Source: Leucogyrophana mollusca
Lineage: Eukaryota > Basidiomycota > Agaricomycetes > Boletales
Direction of reading: 5' to 3'
Assembly (NCBI GenBank): GCA_021014945.1
Contig: MU266344.1
Location: forward strand, 1-64,000
DNA: 64,000 nt
In this document: one piece after another, positions 15,582 to 26,692 of the stretch
How positions within the stretch are numbered: the stretch's first letter is position 1
Layout: every line of letters begins with the position of its first letter
The notes under the pieces: generated by a model
Database searches by the model: none
What the model saw: the letters and a program-made list of their open reading frames with translations, nothing else
What the model was told of the DNA's origin: nothing
Position numbers and translations under genes: made by a program

Positions 15582-18173
15582 TTGGGCCAGAGATTGTGCC
15601 ATGGGAGGCGGGAAAAGATGCACAATCGAGAAGAATGAGGAGGAACATATATGTAGTCGCCCATTCTTTATGTTTTGTGTACATAGTCACTACGCCCCGC
15701 TCAACGCCCTCAAGGTGAGAAGGATCTCGCGATTTCACCACGGTGGCTATGGTTAGGACATTGCCCCAAACGTCGCGATCCGCCGACGCACCGTTTGCAA
15801 AAGGTAGTAGTAATACCGCCTCGAGTATGTTTTGTCATCGCCGCGGCTGTCTTTAGGTGAAAAGTGAGGATGTCTGGTCAGCTCCACCAGTCCATACTAC
15901 CTAGCCTATGTCAACTGTCCACTCACCAGAAAAACAATTGGCAGTGGCATATATCCGATCATAACTCACAACTTGAAGCCAACGACAAGTATCATACTAT
16001 GCCTGGTATCTGGTCCACGGCTAACTGCCAAAAAGTGGCGGTCTGCTTGACGCTTCACCAGGTGCTTGGAGAGCTTATAACAAACTTGTCAGCATCTGAT
16101 AATATCGCCAGCCAGCGCAAGCTCTAGCAAGGGAATTACGAGTTTCCCGACATGCCCGTTGATCACCAGATGATTCAGGCTCAGTGCTCATCGGTCGTGG
16201 TTGAAACGTTGAAACGTTGAACTTCATAACAACAAAAAGAAAATGGTGATTTTGTTGCACGTGACCACGCCGCGTCGCGAAATCTCATACTAAACAGGAG
16301 CATAAGGCGGACGCCATGATAAGAACCACTGGTGTTTATTTGGATGTAAAAGATGTCACTCCAGTGAGAATTGGAGGGCACGCTGAGAACGTTACACCAG
16401 AATACCAGTATCTCAGTCGACTTGCTCGCTGGTCAGTGAGCATGAGGGCTGAGAGTCTCAGACTCCAGGTCCATAAAGATGCTCGCGCTTGCAATTCTTC
16501 TCCCTTCCTCCGGTACGCCCCTACGCGTCTATACACATAGATTCAACAGCATCTGCACTGACGCAAATGGCTGTCGCAACCAAAGACCGCGATGCTCAAA
16601 ACGCTCGACTCGCTGACATCGGGGTCCCCATTCCCACATTGGTCGCCACCACCCTCTCAGGGGGGATTTGCTCATTAAGCCCCATCCAGGCTCCTTTTAG
16701 ACAAGAAGGCAGCCGACGAATACCGAGACAAGCACAGCGAGGTGCGAGGTGGGGTCAGCAGGCACCGCCTTCGATTCGCAGGAGATAGGGCCCGCCATGA
16801 GGTCCTGGAACTCGGAGTCATGACTGAGTTTGCCTAAGTCGTCAGTACTTGCGTTGCTGGTTTTGTTGATCTGAAGTACTTACGATCGGTCCAAGCACTT
16901 GATTACAAAAGAATGCAGCGATAGACTACTTTGTCCAGACCACCAAGTGCGTTCGCCTAGTATTCGTCGCTATCTTTCTCTAGACGGCGTTCCGAGTAAA
17001 CGTGTGTCCTACTTGGTTCATCTTATTTTCTGTACCGGCATCGAACCATCTAGGATGACACGTTTCCCGGCGGCTACGCCTAGACGAGCAACGCCTTGGA
17101 TCATTGTCAATAGCAGGGCCACCCGTCCTTGTACATCTCATGCACGCGTACTGTATTTCGATGACTATAAAGTGTGTTGTTAGCTCCACTATGGCTCTCT
17201 GCTCACGGATAGCTCTCCAAACTAGGAGGTCGCTAGTGGGAGAATTCTTCTTCCACCAGGAACGGCAGCGTGATCTCAGGTGCCCAGCCGCCAGGAAATG
17301 GGGTACACAGTAAATTATGGTGTAGCTTGCGTGGCATTGTGAACAGAAGTGTCATTTCATCAAGAGACCAGATCCCATGGATAAAGTATATCAGCAAGTA
17401 CACGAAAGAGCTAGGAAGAACCACAACGTATCGAGGAATGATCGCTTGAAAATTCGCGAGGGGCACCAAATCCGACTCGCGCAGTGGTTAACGATGAAGG
17501 TGCGGTGGGGACTTCGTTATGCCCGAAACCGCAGCAGCGAAAGTCGGATCTGAGAAGAGCCGCAAGATTAGGTTCTCCTCTGATCAGCAACCTTATCGTC
17601 TCACCCTTGTACTATTTCTTCACCACATAAGTCCCGTAAACCTTTTGACTGATGACCGCGAGTGCAACACGGCCTAAGATGAAAAACGCTAACCCCCACC
17701 TCGATAAAAGCATTGGAGCGTCCGGACTCTGTCCACGTTGCATATTACCTCGCATCAAATGACGAGCTGTCGACTCGGTCGAGTTCGGCGGCTCCATCAC
17801 AAAAAAGATTTTGGGCTATCCAGCCAGCCGTGTATTCCACGACGACGACTCTTCCACCATGTTCTCGAGGCTGTTGACCTAGAGGACTATACAGATTATT
17901 TGGGCTCATGATGGGAAGAGGCAAAGCCGGCCATACTCAAAATAGGCATGTGGCCAAAAGCGAAACAGATGCATTTCAACCGAGTCGATCCCACTCAGGC
18001 CCTCGACTGCACAGTCTAGTTTCGCTCATCCATTATTCATCCAGCGCTTGTCTCACCAGGTTTCAGTGTGACGGGCGCCGTACCGTCTCTTGCGACCTTT
18101 CTTTCATTTACTTCGAACTCGGATCAGCTCCAGATACTAGGCTTGACTGACTCTGACTAGAATTTCCGGCGCA
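15582..18173. other. No confident gene; two hydrophobic minus-strand segments
   Basis: Most frames are short and unremarkable. Two minus-strand stretches are hydrophobic enough to be membrane helices: 17612-17800 (RWGLAFFILGRVALAVIS) and 17233-17469 (YVVVLPSSFVYLLIYFIHGI). They could belong to a decayed or heavily spliced receptor-like membrane gene, but I cannot chain them into a model or name a family. The right end is the promoter side of the MO25 gene. Confidence 0.35.
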
Positions 18174-19660
18174 ATGAACTTCTTCAAGACGAAACCACGC
18201 ACACCCCCAGATCTTGTACGTGGTCTGCGAGACGCGATACCCAAGCTTGAGTCAGGCCCACCGGGGAGCGAGACGAGAAGAAAGGTGGGTCCGATCCCTT
18301 GGTCCCACAGTATATGCATGTGATTGACCTAGGCTCGGTGGTCTACCAGGCAAACGAAGAGGTCTCGAAGAATCTGCAACAAATCAAAGGCATTCTTTAT
18401 GGAGACGGAGGTATATCGTAGAACCCTTCCCATGCCACCGACGCACTCACACGCCTGCCACAGATCCCCTTCCCGAACTCATAGCTCAGCTCGCCCAAGA
18501 AACCTACTCCACGGACCTGCTTCTTTTGCTCGTACAGAACATAGCACGCTTTGATTTCGAGGCCAGGAAAGATGTTGTCCAGATATTCAACAATTTGCTT
18601 CGGCGGCAGATTGGTTCGCGGCTGCCTACCGTCGAGTACATCTGTGCGAAACACGAGGATGTTGTCTTCGCAACACTTGCCGGTTACGCGAACGAGGAGA
18701 TTGCGCTCAACACAGGCATGGTTTTGAAGGAGATGCTGCGTCATGAGCAATTGGCAAAGATTTTGCTGTATTCGGAACAGTACGTCCTGCAAATGACCTG
18801 GCGATGGTTATGAAGGAGTATCTAACTGGTAGGATGGGATAGATTTTATATGTTCCCGCATCATATAGAGACAACGACCTTCGGTGTCTCATGCGACGCT
18901 TTCGCAAACCTGAAGGAGACGCTAACACGGCACAAACCTATGGTCGCCGAATACCTCGACAAGAACTACGACAGAGTATGTTTTATTGACAATGTTGCGC
19001 ATGCTAACCTCGTCTGACTATTTGTTCAACCTCTTTATAATTATCCCAGTTCTTCGCCTCATTCACAACCCTCATCCTCTCGACGAACTACGTGACCAAG
19101 CGCCAGTCCCTCAAACTACTCGGCGAGATCCTCCTCGACCGTGCGAACTTCAATGTCATGACGCGGTACATAGCAAACGAAGGCAACCTGAAGATGATGA
19201 TGAACATGCTCCGAGATAAGAGCAAGAATATCCAGTTCGAGGCATTCCATGTGTTCAAGGTGGGTTTATGTCAGCTGTCCAGCTCCGTCGGTGATGAATC
19301 GCGGAACAAATCTAAATTTATTTCACTCAGGTGTTTGTAGCCAATCCCAAGAAGCCACCACAGATAGAAGCCATTCTGCGACGGAACAGGGAGAAGCTGC
19401 TTGTGTTTCTTCAGGGGTTTCACAACGATAAGGAAGGTGCGTCTTTTTTCGATGGTGTCCCGGCGCCTTTTCTCGAGCGAACTGAAACTGACGAGTCCGA
19501 CGATCGCTTCCCATAACCCGTTTGACGGATCGAATCGCAGATGAGCAATTTAGTGTATGTGACATTACTTATGATCCCCATTATTTGATACAAGCTTACG
19601 CGCGACCCTCGCTTATAGGACGAGAAACAATTCCTCATTGTTCAGATTCAGAACCTGTGA
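18174..19660 (+). CDS. MO25/CAB39/Hym1 scaffold protein
   Basis: Armadillo-like scaffold that binds and activates GCK/STE20-type kinases in the RAM/MOR network controlling polarity and septation. Eight exons: 18174-18284, 18350-18410, 18464-18779, 18843-18975, 19050-19259, 19331-19436, 19541-19554, 19619-19660, giving 330 aa, the usual size. Family blocks: [11 protein letters not shown] at the start, [102 protein letters not shown] with KVFVANP, and [18 protein letters not shown]. All splice sites are GT-AG and in frame. Exon 7 is only 14 nt. The gene appears intact and functional. Confidence 0.96.
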
Positions 19661-21405
19661 GCATCGCGCGGGCCGTCGTGCTCCTCACCCTCTCTGGCCA
19701 CTCCTACTCCGCATCTAGTTGTCCGCCATCCGTTGTCTTAATCTCAGGTTGTTCGGACCTCCATACCGTGCCCTCTGAACCTCACTCGAACGATCTGTAG
19801 TCGTAAGGCTCCACTCGTTGTATCATACCGTGTGTACATATTGCTTTCCCTCTTGTGTTGCTTGTATATAGCCTGCGGGTACTTGTTACTGCCGTGTGTA
19901 TACTTTTTGTCGTCCTTGTATCTCACGTTCTTCCATTGGAGCTTACCCGGTGTAAGTGCGCGATTAGATCGAACGTTGAACGCTTGAATGGATGGTCATG
20001 CGAAAATCTTCAACGATCGGCTCCAGTGAAAGAATCGCTGGTGGAGAAGGACAATTACAACTACCCGAGATAGCTGAGCAGACAGGGGGGACATTCCAGT
20101 TGGGCTATGGGTATTGGACGAGCTTGTCTCTCCGAGTGGTGGTCACTTGCCCGCAGAAGTACGCCAAAAATACAACAGCTTTAAGGTCTGAGATACAGCG
20201 CTGGCATCCTACTGTAGTATCTGGCATGGGCGTGGTCGCGATCGAGGGTCGCCCTGCCGCAGGCCCGATCCTTCTGGTAAATCCGTTCTGCAAAAATGCA
20301 GATCTCCCTTCGATATAATAGCCATACAATACCATTTAACCTGGTTACAACGTGATTGCTACCATCTCGGGATGCTTGCGTTCCCATACTTCACCGTCAG
20401 CTCGTTTGCATGCTCCATGCCCTGGAGTGCGGGCTTCCTGACAGCATCAGCGGCACTCACTGGGCCTCTCCGTCTGGAACAGAGCAGACTATGGATGAGT
20501 ATAGGCATTCTCCAGAGGTCTTGTTCTAAGAACGTCCGAAAGGCGCCAATGTTGCGGTAGTACTGCAGTGCGGGGGCAAACTTTCGGAAGCTCCAGAGCG
20601 CTTTTCGCTCAGGGAAAACCTGGCTTCATGTCAGGGTTCGTGCAGGTTGCTGACGAGAACAGCCCTCCTCATTAAATCAGCTGCTCAGAGTCACGTTGTG
20701 CAGGGTTCCGCAGATCTGAACTTGGTACACCGCATCAACGAGGCAGCGTATGCCCGTTGGAGAGCCTTCAGCGACATCATAGCAGGGGATACTCAGGATT
20801 GACAACGGCGCGACCAGTTTTATCATCCTGAGGCTTGGCCTTTGATCTAGGAATTGAAGCACGAGCGTCATTGATTAGTGAGTTATCGCTGTTTGGTAAA
20901 ATGTGAGATGCCACTCTTTTCATCTTACGGTCCATCCTGGAATCGGCGTAATACGAACCGAGGGACGTAAAAGTAACCCCCTCTATGCTCCTTCGCTTTG
21001 TCCAAAACGGCTGGTAGCACCTTGTAACCGCACCCCGGAGTTGGTCCCATACGGAACGTGAGGATGGCGGTAAGGTGACGGGGAACTTGGTGTTGTCATC
21101 CATGAGCTTCTCGGATAATTCCCTTCTGCGTCGTTAGGTCGAGGACTGTGCACATATAATTTCAATCCAAACAGCGAAATTACAGCCTGTGCTGAAGCTG
21201 TGAAAGGATTGCGGGGAAGAAGCGCGGCCGAGGAGGCAAACGTTCGTGGCTGTGTTTTGGCTATGTTTGGAAGGCGATATAAGGGCGCCCTGTTGCAAGT
21301 CGCGCTCCTCAACTCACAACCACACATTCTCAGTTATAGCCCTTCGTTCTTTCCGCACAGAACTAGTCCATCTCTCCTTACAGTACATCCTTTTAACGCT
21401 CTAGA
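19661..21405. other. Intergenic region, no gene recognised
   Basis: Contains open frames of up to about 110 codons on both strands (for example plus 19992-20318, minus 20777-21103) without recognisable motifs or convincing splice partners. The right end is the promoter of the GNA1 gene, with pyrimidine-rich sequence before the start codon. Confidence 0.4.
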
Positions 21406-22121
21406 ATGACATCCACAACCACGACCTCTCCCGCCTTGGACCTCATGTTCCCCGAGGAACTCATTTCACCCGAGGTTACCAGCCAGCTGCCTCCAGAGCT
21501 GCACGTATGTCGACCCGCCAGCGGTTCGAATTATATTGCTGATTAATGCCACTAGATTCGTCCCCTCGCTTCGACAGACTATCAGCGCGGCCACCTCTCC
21601 GTCTTGTCTGTGCTCTCGGTTGTGAACGACCTAGGTGAAGCAGCCTGGGTGTCGCAGTTCCACGCCATGCGTGCGACACCTCGCACATACTACTCCATCG
21701 TCATCGTCGACAAGCCCACCGACAAAATTGTCGGTGTTGGCTCCATTTTCATCGAGCGCAAGTTCTTGAGGGGCTTGGGCAGCGTCGGCCATATCGAAGA
21801 TATCGCAGTGGACAAAAGCCAGCAGGGGAAGAAGCTGGGACTGCGTATAATTCACGCTCTCACGTACATCAGCGAGAACAGCGGGTGCTACAAAACCATC
21901 TTGAACTGCAGTGACGCCAACATCCGTGAGTATTTCCCATGTGGAAATGTATTCGCATCGGACTCAGTGGTTGCTCTTCAGCTTTCTACCAAAAGTGCGG
22001 TTTCGTGCAGAAGGAGAACGAGATGGTAAGTTGGGCGCATTTCTTCCTTTGAAATGTCGCTAACTTCGTGATACGGCAGGCCAAGTACGCCCCCGAACGT
22101 TCGCACAGCCCGCGTCTTTGA
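21406..22121 (+). CDS. GNA1: Glucosamine-6-phosphate N-acetyltransferase
   Basis: GNAT-fold enzyme making N-acetylglucosamine-6-phosphate from glucosamine-6-phosphate and acetyl-CoA, the step leading to UDP-GlcNAc for chitin and glycosylation. Four exons: 21406-21504, 21556-21925, 21982-22025, 22080-22121; 184 aa. Motifs: LPPELHIRPLASTDYQRGHL, FIERKFLRGLGSVGHIEDIA then VDKSQQGKKLGLRII (acetyl-CoA binding, Q/R-x-x-G-x-G/L type), YKTILNCSDANIPFYQKCGF. The length and the C-terminal FYxKCGF block are as in yeast and human GNA1. All introns are canonical. Likely essential. Confidence 0.95.
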
Positions 22122-22454
22122 GTACACGTACACGCCCTAGTTACCCCCATCTGACGGACAACTTCTTCTACGTATAATACATTCGCCCCGCGTACATAGT
22201 TAGCGACATAGAGTTCAGAGCTCGGACTTGCAGGGTATCATATTTGTATCAGCATTTGGTGACGGTGTCCTTGATATCGCCTCTAATAAACTATTGGATG
22301 ACCAGCGCTTCTATCGCTTAGAAAACTAGGAACGAGGAGCACCACCAGGAGACCTTGACCGAGGGCATGAAACATAGATTTTGTACGCGTAGTGTCATGC
22401 CATGAGGAAAAGGATATGCGATACAGAAACCCAGTGAATCTCTCCAGTAATCGC

Positions 22455-23079
22455 TCATCGACCGCCCTTGCCACCTTTCATCTGTTGCTTCGAAACTCGG
22501 GGGCCGGACGCGACAGGTGCGCGGGCGGGCTGCACAGAACAAAGTGTTGAGGCACCGTGCCTGACATCCCCCAAAGCGCAACTCACCTTGGCCTTTTTCG
22601 TCTCCTTCTCCTTCTTCTCGGTCTTGGCCTTTGAGATGGCAGCCAATCGCTGTTGCGACCGGATAGCAGCGGTCTGATTACGCTTGGCGGCGATAGCAGC
22701 AAGGTCAGCGCCGACGATACCGCGCTGGTGCTTCACAGTCCGGCGTGAGCGTTTCTTGGCGACTTCCTCGGTGACACCCTTCTTGTGCATGCGACGGTAT
22801 ACCTGTGTCCAGGCGATCTTACGGGGGTTCTTGCGCTGGAGGAACAGGGAGGAGTTCTTGGAACTGGCGAAACGGAAGACCTGAATTTGGGAGCGTCAGT
22901 TACCGCTGAGAGATGTGACGAAAGAAGCACTGCGCTGACTTTGCTGTCCCCGCGGACGAAGAGTTTGCCCTTGCTAGGGTAGATACGGAAGCCCGAGAAC
23001 GAGTCGATTTCGACCTTCTACGCTCAGAGTGACATGTCAGCCGCGATCACAATGTTAAGGAGCAATGCAGACGTACCAT
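22455..23079 (-). CDS. RPL24: 60S ribosomal protein eL24 (L24e)
   Basis: Four exons on the minus strand: 23077-23079 (only the ATG), 22940-23017, 22587-22880, 22455-22529; 149 aa. The protein begins M-KVEIDSFSGFRIYPSKGK, followed by LFVRGDSKVFRFASSKN, LFLQRKNPRKIAWTQVYRR, KKGVTEEVAKKRSRRTVKHQ, RGIVGADLAAIAAKRNQT and a lysine-rich tail ending KQQMKGGKGGR. This matches eL24 along its length, including the FxG and YPxxGK positions of the N-terminal domain. The first exon consists solely of the start codon. The second intron starts with GTCAGC, a weak donor. Expected to be highly expressed. Confidence 0.96.
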
Positions 23080-23397
23080 CTGGATCAAGGAAAGAGGTGC
23101 GCCCAAAGCGGTCAGTCCAACGATCTCAACACAGTCTAGCAAGCATAGGGCACTCGAAGCGGTATCCACTACTAATCCACCCAATCCACCCCCATAGTAT
23201 CTCGGAACATCTGGTTTTCGGTGTCATATGGTAGATACGACCAATCCACGTCTATCCCTTGCATATCGCCCTGAAATCGAGCATAGATTCGTGCTCACCT
23301 TGATGGAATTGCCGGGTCTTGCTGATTCTGCTGTACTTTGGGCACCTCCACGACGGTGGGGAGTCAACGTCGGCTCATCCCGCGATTAAAACTCAGT

Positions 23398-23410
23398 GAA
23401 ACCCTAACCC
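23398..23410. promoter_or_regulatory. Telobox / HomolE-like motif upstream of eL24
   Basis: The string AAACCCTAACCC lies about 320 bp upstream of the eL24 start codon. Related ACCCTA-type elements (HomolE in fission yeast, telobox in plants) are known in ribosomal-protein promoters. Its role here is inference from position only. Confidence 0.35.
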
Positions 23411-23589
23411 GTGGCATAACACACGTCTGCCTTGCCGAGAAATCATTCGTGAGACACCCAGACTCCAGACTCCGAACAGCATGGGCAGGGGTGTGGCCAA
23501 TAATGCGCACAGGAGCGCAAGGAAGGACAGGCTTAAATTAGCTATCTCCCGTAAAACATCCCTCCTTCACGCCATCTCGACGACTCGGA

Positions 23590-24560
23590 TTTTCACCAGC
23601 CCTGTTCCGTCTCCTGAGCTCATGTCGGCCTCATCCCCACCTATCGAGCCTTCAAGGCGGGCGTCGTGCACCTCGCTGAGCGACTAAAGTTTTCAAGATA
23701 CCCACCGACGTCGTGACCTCGCGTACATACTTTCCGGATGATCGGTGCGTCGCGCAAGTGAGTCCGATGACGGGACGGTTCGTCTCTGGGACGTCGAGAG
23801 CGGTCAGCAGGATGGACGGTCGCTTCGCCGTGACTCCGGAGTAGAGAGCATAACCATGTCATCGGGTCATCTGATGGTAGAAAAATTGCAAGTAAAGTTT
23901 CTGAGGTGTGGTTGTTTGGGATGTGCCGAAGCGGGAAGCGGTGCACAAACTCATATTTCCGCTCACGGGAACGGGAACGACGGAGGAAAGTTCACGCTTG
24001 GCCTTTTCGTCAGGTGGTCAATGGACCGCGTCCACGATGCAGTGGGATCACAAGGTACAGTTGTGGAATGTGGAGAACCTTCGACAAGAAGTGAAGGCTT
24101 CCAATGTCTGGCGTTCTCGTCAAATGGAGCACGGATCGCTGCTGGGTCGGACGATGAGGATATCATCGATTGAAATCCCGATTGGCAGGATTGACATCGG
24201 TCCTATAAAGAGTCACGCGCAGGCGGTGTGAAGTCGCTGGTTTATTCACCTGATGGTCGTCTTGTCACCAGCAGCTGGGTGTGGAAACAGGTGTGGATGC
24301 GGCGCAACCAATGCTTGGGTGTGACAAAGGAGTTCGTTGTATCGCAAGTGCATTTGGTGATAACGAGGCCAGGATTTGGGACCCGGGGCACGGTAACAGT
24401 TCGAACCAATCCACAGCTGGGGGCATACTCAATTGCGTTTTCGCCAGGTGGTTGCTTTGTAGTCTGCGACGTGTTTCGCTGTCGCAATATCTACCTGTGG
24501 GACACAAGCCTCGACTCAGTCCCACTCGGAGACCTAGTAAGTTGTTTCTTCTTAGCTTCC
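23590..24560 (+). pseudogene. Decayed WD40-repeat protein gene
   Basis: Fragments of WD40 blades appear in changing frames: SDDGTVRLWDVESGQQ near 23763, VVWDVPKREAVHKL near 23910, MQWDHKVQLWNVENLRQE near 24040, VKSLVYSPDGRLVTSS near 24228, GVRCIASAFGDNEARIWDPG near 24323, and YSIAFSPGGCFVVCDVF with IYLWDTSLDSVP near 24428. Several in-frame stops and frame changes fall between GH/WD motifs, and no consistent intron set repairs them. The ancestor was probably one of the multi-blade WD40 genes common in mushroom genomes. Some frame changes could be real introns, so a short functional product is not fully excluded. Confidence 0.65.
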
Positions 24561-25523
24561 GTCCCTCTGCTCACCCCTTCAGCTCTGTCTTCCCCTCCAA
24601 CTCCTAACAAGTGGAAATCGCTTGTAGGCCTCATTCTGCTTGCGCCCGTGTCTTTTCTTGATAAATCCAGTATAAGCCCGGGGCTGCGCTCGTTCGTCGA
24701 CGTCATCACTCCTCGACGTACGTCTCCCATGCTCGCCGGTTTCTGTGGAGAGGCTTACACCCTCTGCTTGAATTGCAGTTATCGCTCATCACGATGTGTC
24801 TTGTCCCCCCAAAAATTATGTTGCGAGTCCCGACTAACCAGTACGCGCGTCCAGTCACCAGATAAAGGACAAAGTGACGCCGATAGACTGAGACACTCCG
24901 CGTTGGCGCTGAATGCAGACACTATACAAAAGCGACCTCTGGGGTGGCTATGAACGCGTTCCCGCAAGGCAAGGCACCGCCGTGCTGAATATTCCGAACT
25001 GCAAGCACCCGCTCAGCGTTGCTGGTCAAGACCCGCAGTTGTTCAGGATACCTTCAGGCGAGTATTAAATGCACTAACATGCACTTCCTCGTAGCTATTG
25101 GCTGCAGCGACGAGTGATGACGTTGTCTGGTGTTGCATCTCAATCCGCACCAGAGAACAAGAGAATAACAGACAACCTGGCCGAGGGAGTATTGGATTAT
25201 CAATCATCCTCCGCCAGCAGTGTTGCAAGTCCAGTTATGCAACCATCTCCAGGGACTAAAGCTCCTATTGCCGCACACGGGACACCGTAGCACTATACAT
25301 TTAGATGCACCTCTCAGAGCATAGTTGTGACATAGTTTTACTCTGTGGATTGCACAGGCACCCCGACTCAAACTCAACAGTGTACGTGGCTGCCGTGAAG
25401 GGGGATTGGTACTAACATTCCAGAGCTCGCAATACGCGAGTATGTACTCAACTAAAGGAGTCCAGAACAGCAAGAAGTAAATAGAATGAAATCACCTTTG
25501 TCATGACTTATCTTGAAATGTTA
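24561..25523. other. No gene recognised
   Basis: A plus-strand open frame continues from the WD40 remnant to about 24950 without repeat motifs. A further segment near 24925-25060 reads ALYKSDLWGGYERV in one frame, without a family match. The rest looks non-coding. Confidence 0.35.
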
Positions 25524-26692
25524 TTACGCGGCCTTCTTAACGAGCATCATGGCCAGGGGCCACTCGATGTCAACCTCGTCCTTACCCTCAACCTTTACTC
25601 CGCCCAGTTCTTTCTCGACACCTTCCTTAAGCGCATTCCAGAAACGCACCTCAACGGAGCCTTCGGCATGCTGTGCATCTTCGGGATGAGCTTCCCGGAA
25701 CGTGTGCAGGGAGCTCCATGTACGGAGGTAGGATAACAAGTCATCCCAATTCATCTTCTTCCGCAGGATGACGGATCGTGGAGAGGGAAGGTCGGGATAA
25801 TGGGGGCCTATCGAGTCAGGTTAGCAAACCTCCAGAGAGTGCGATGTCTAAGGAGAAGACGGAATAACGAACCAGTGAAGAACACGCGCTCAAAGTCAGA
25901 AAACTGGCCTGGGACCACTTCGTTCCCGTCCGGAATCTCAACGAGGTGATTCTCTAGAATTGAACGACCAGGCTGCTGCCAGTAGGGCCCGATGGAATTG
26001 AGCGGGTCTGTGCCCTGTGCGTAGTCATTGATGATGGTTGCCAGGGCAGGGTATCGCGTGAATCGGAATTCGGAGTATATCTGCGAAGGAGATGGAAGGA
26101 CCGGGACGCTCGTGAGCCCGAAGGTCAGAAGGTTTGCACATAGTCTCACCCAGAACGCGGCGCTTCCGCCCTTTCGGAGAACACGGCCAAGCTCGGGCCA
26201 CATCTTTGACCAGTCAAACCAATGTCCCGCCTGCGCTATAACCCACACAATAAGACACGTCGACATACCCAGATAAGACTTCATGCTCACCAGCGATCAC
26301 GAGGTCTACACTCCCGTCCTCTAGAAAACTGAGGTTCTCTGCTGAAGATTGCACAAAGTCGTATTGTCCAGTCGATACGGACTGGGCCTCAAGAGTTTGT
26401 CTGGCCCCCACCACCATTCCCTCACTTGGATCGACACCGGTGACTTTCTTAAAAGGTATGAGCTCAACGGTTGCCTGGCCTGCACCAATAGAAACACTTG
26501 AATTTCATTGTGTCAAGAGTGAGAATGTCATCGCCCACCAGTGCCACATCCTAGATCTACTGCCCTATCCCATCGCGCATCCTTCGAACGCTCGTGATAG
26601 CGAAATATAAAGTCGAAGAGAGAGCGGGGGTAGGTTGGTCGGTGCGACGCGTAGATGACAGTGTCGAAAGTTGCTTTACCGAATGTCGCCAT
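25524..26692 (-). CDS. Class I SAM-dependent methyltransferase (Tmt1/crg1-like)
   Basis: Five exons on the minus strand: 26539-26692, 26291-26479, 26150-26235, 25873-26080, 25524-25807; 306 aa. It opens MATFGKATFDTVIYASHRPTYP, the typical start of the fungal trans-aconitate/small-molecule methyltransferase group. SAM-binding motif I is VDLGCGTGQAT (split by intron 1), followed by VTGVDPSEGMV, QSSAENLSFLEDGSVDLVIA and the AQAGHWFDW loop. The later region has YWQQPGRSILENHL, FERVFFTG and WDDLLSYLRTWSS. All splice sites are canonical and the frame is intact. I chose the MATFGKATFD start over an upstream in-frame ATG (26749) because family members begin there. The substrate is unknown. Confidence 0.85.
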
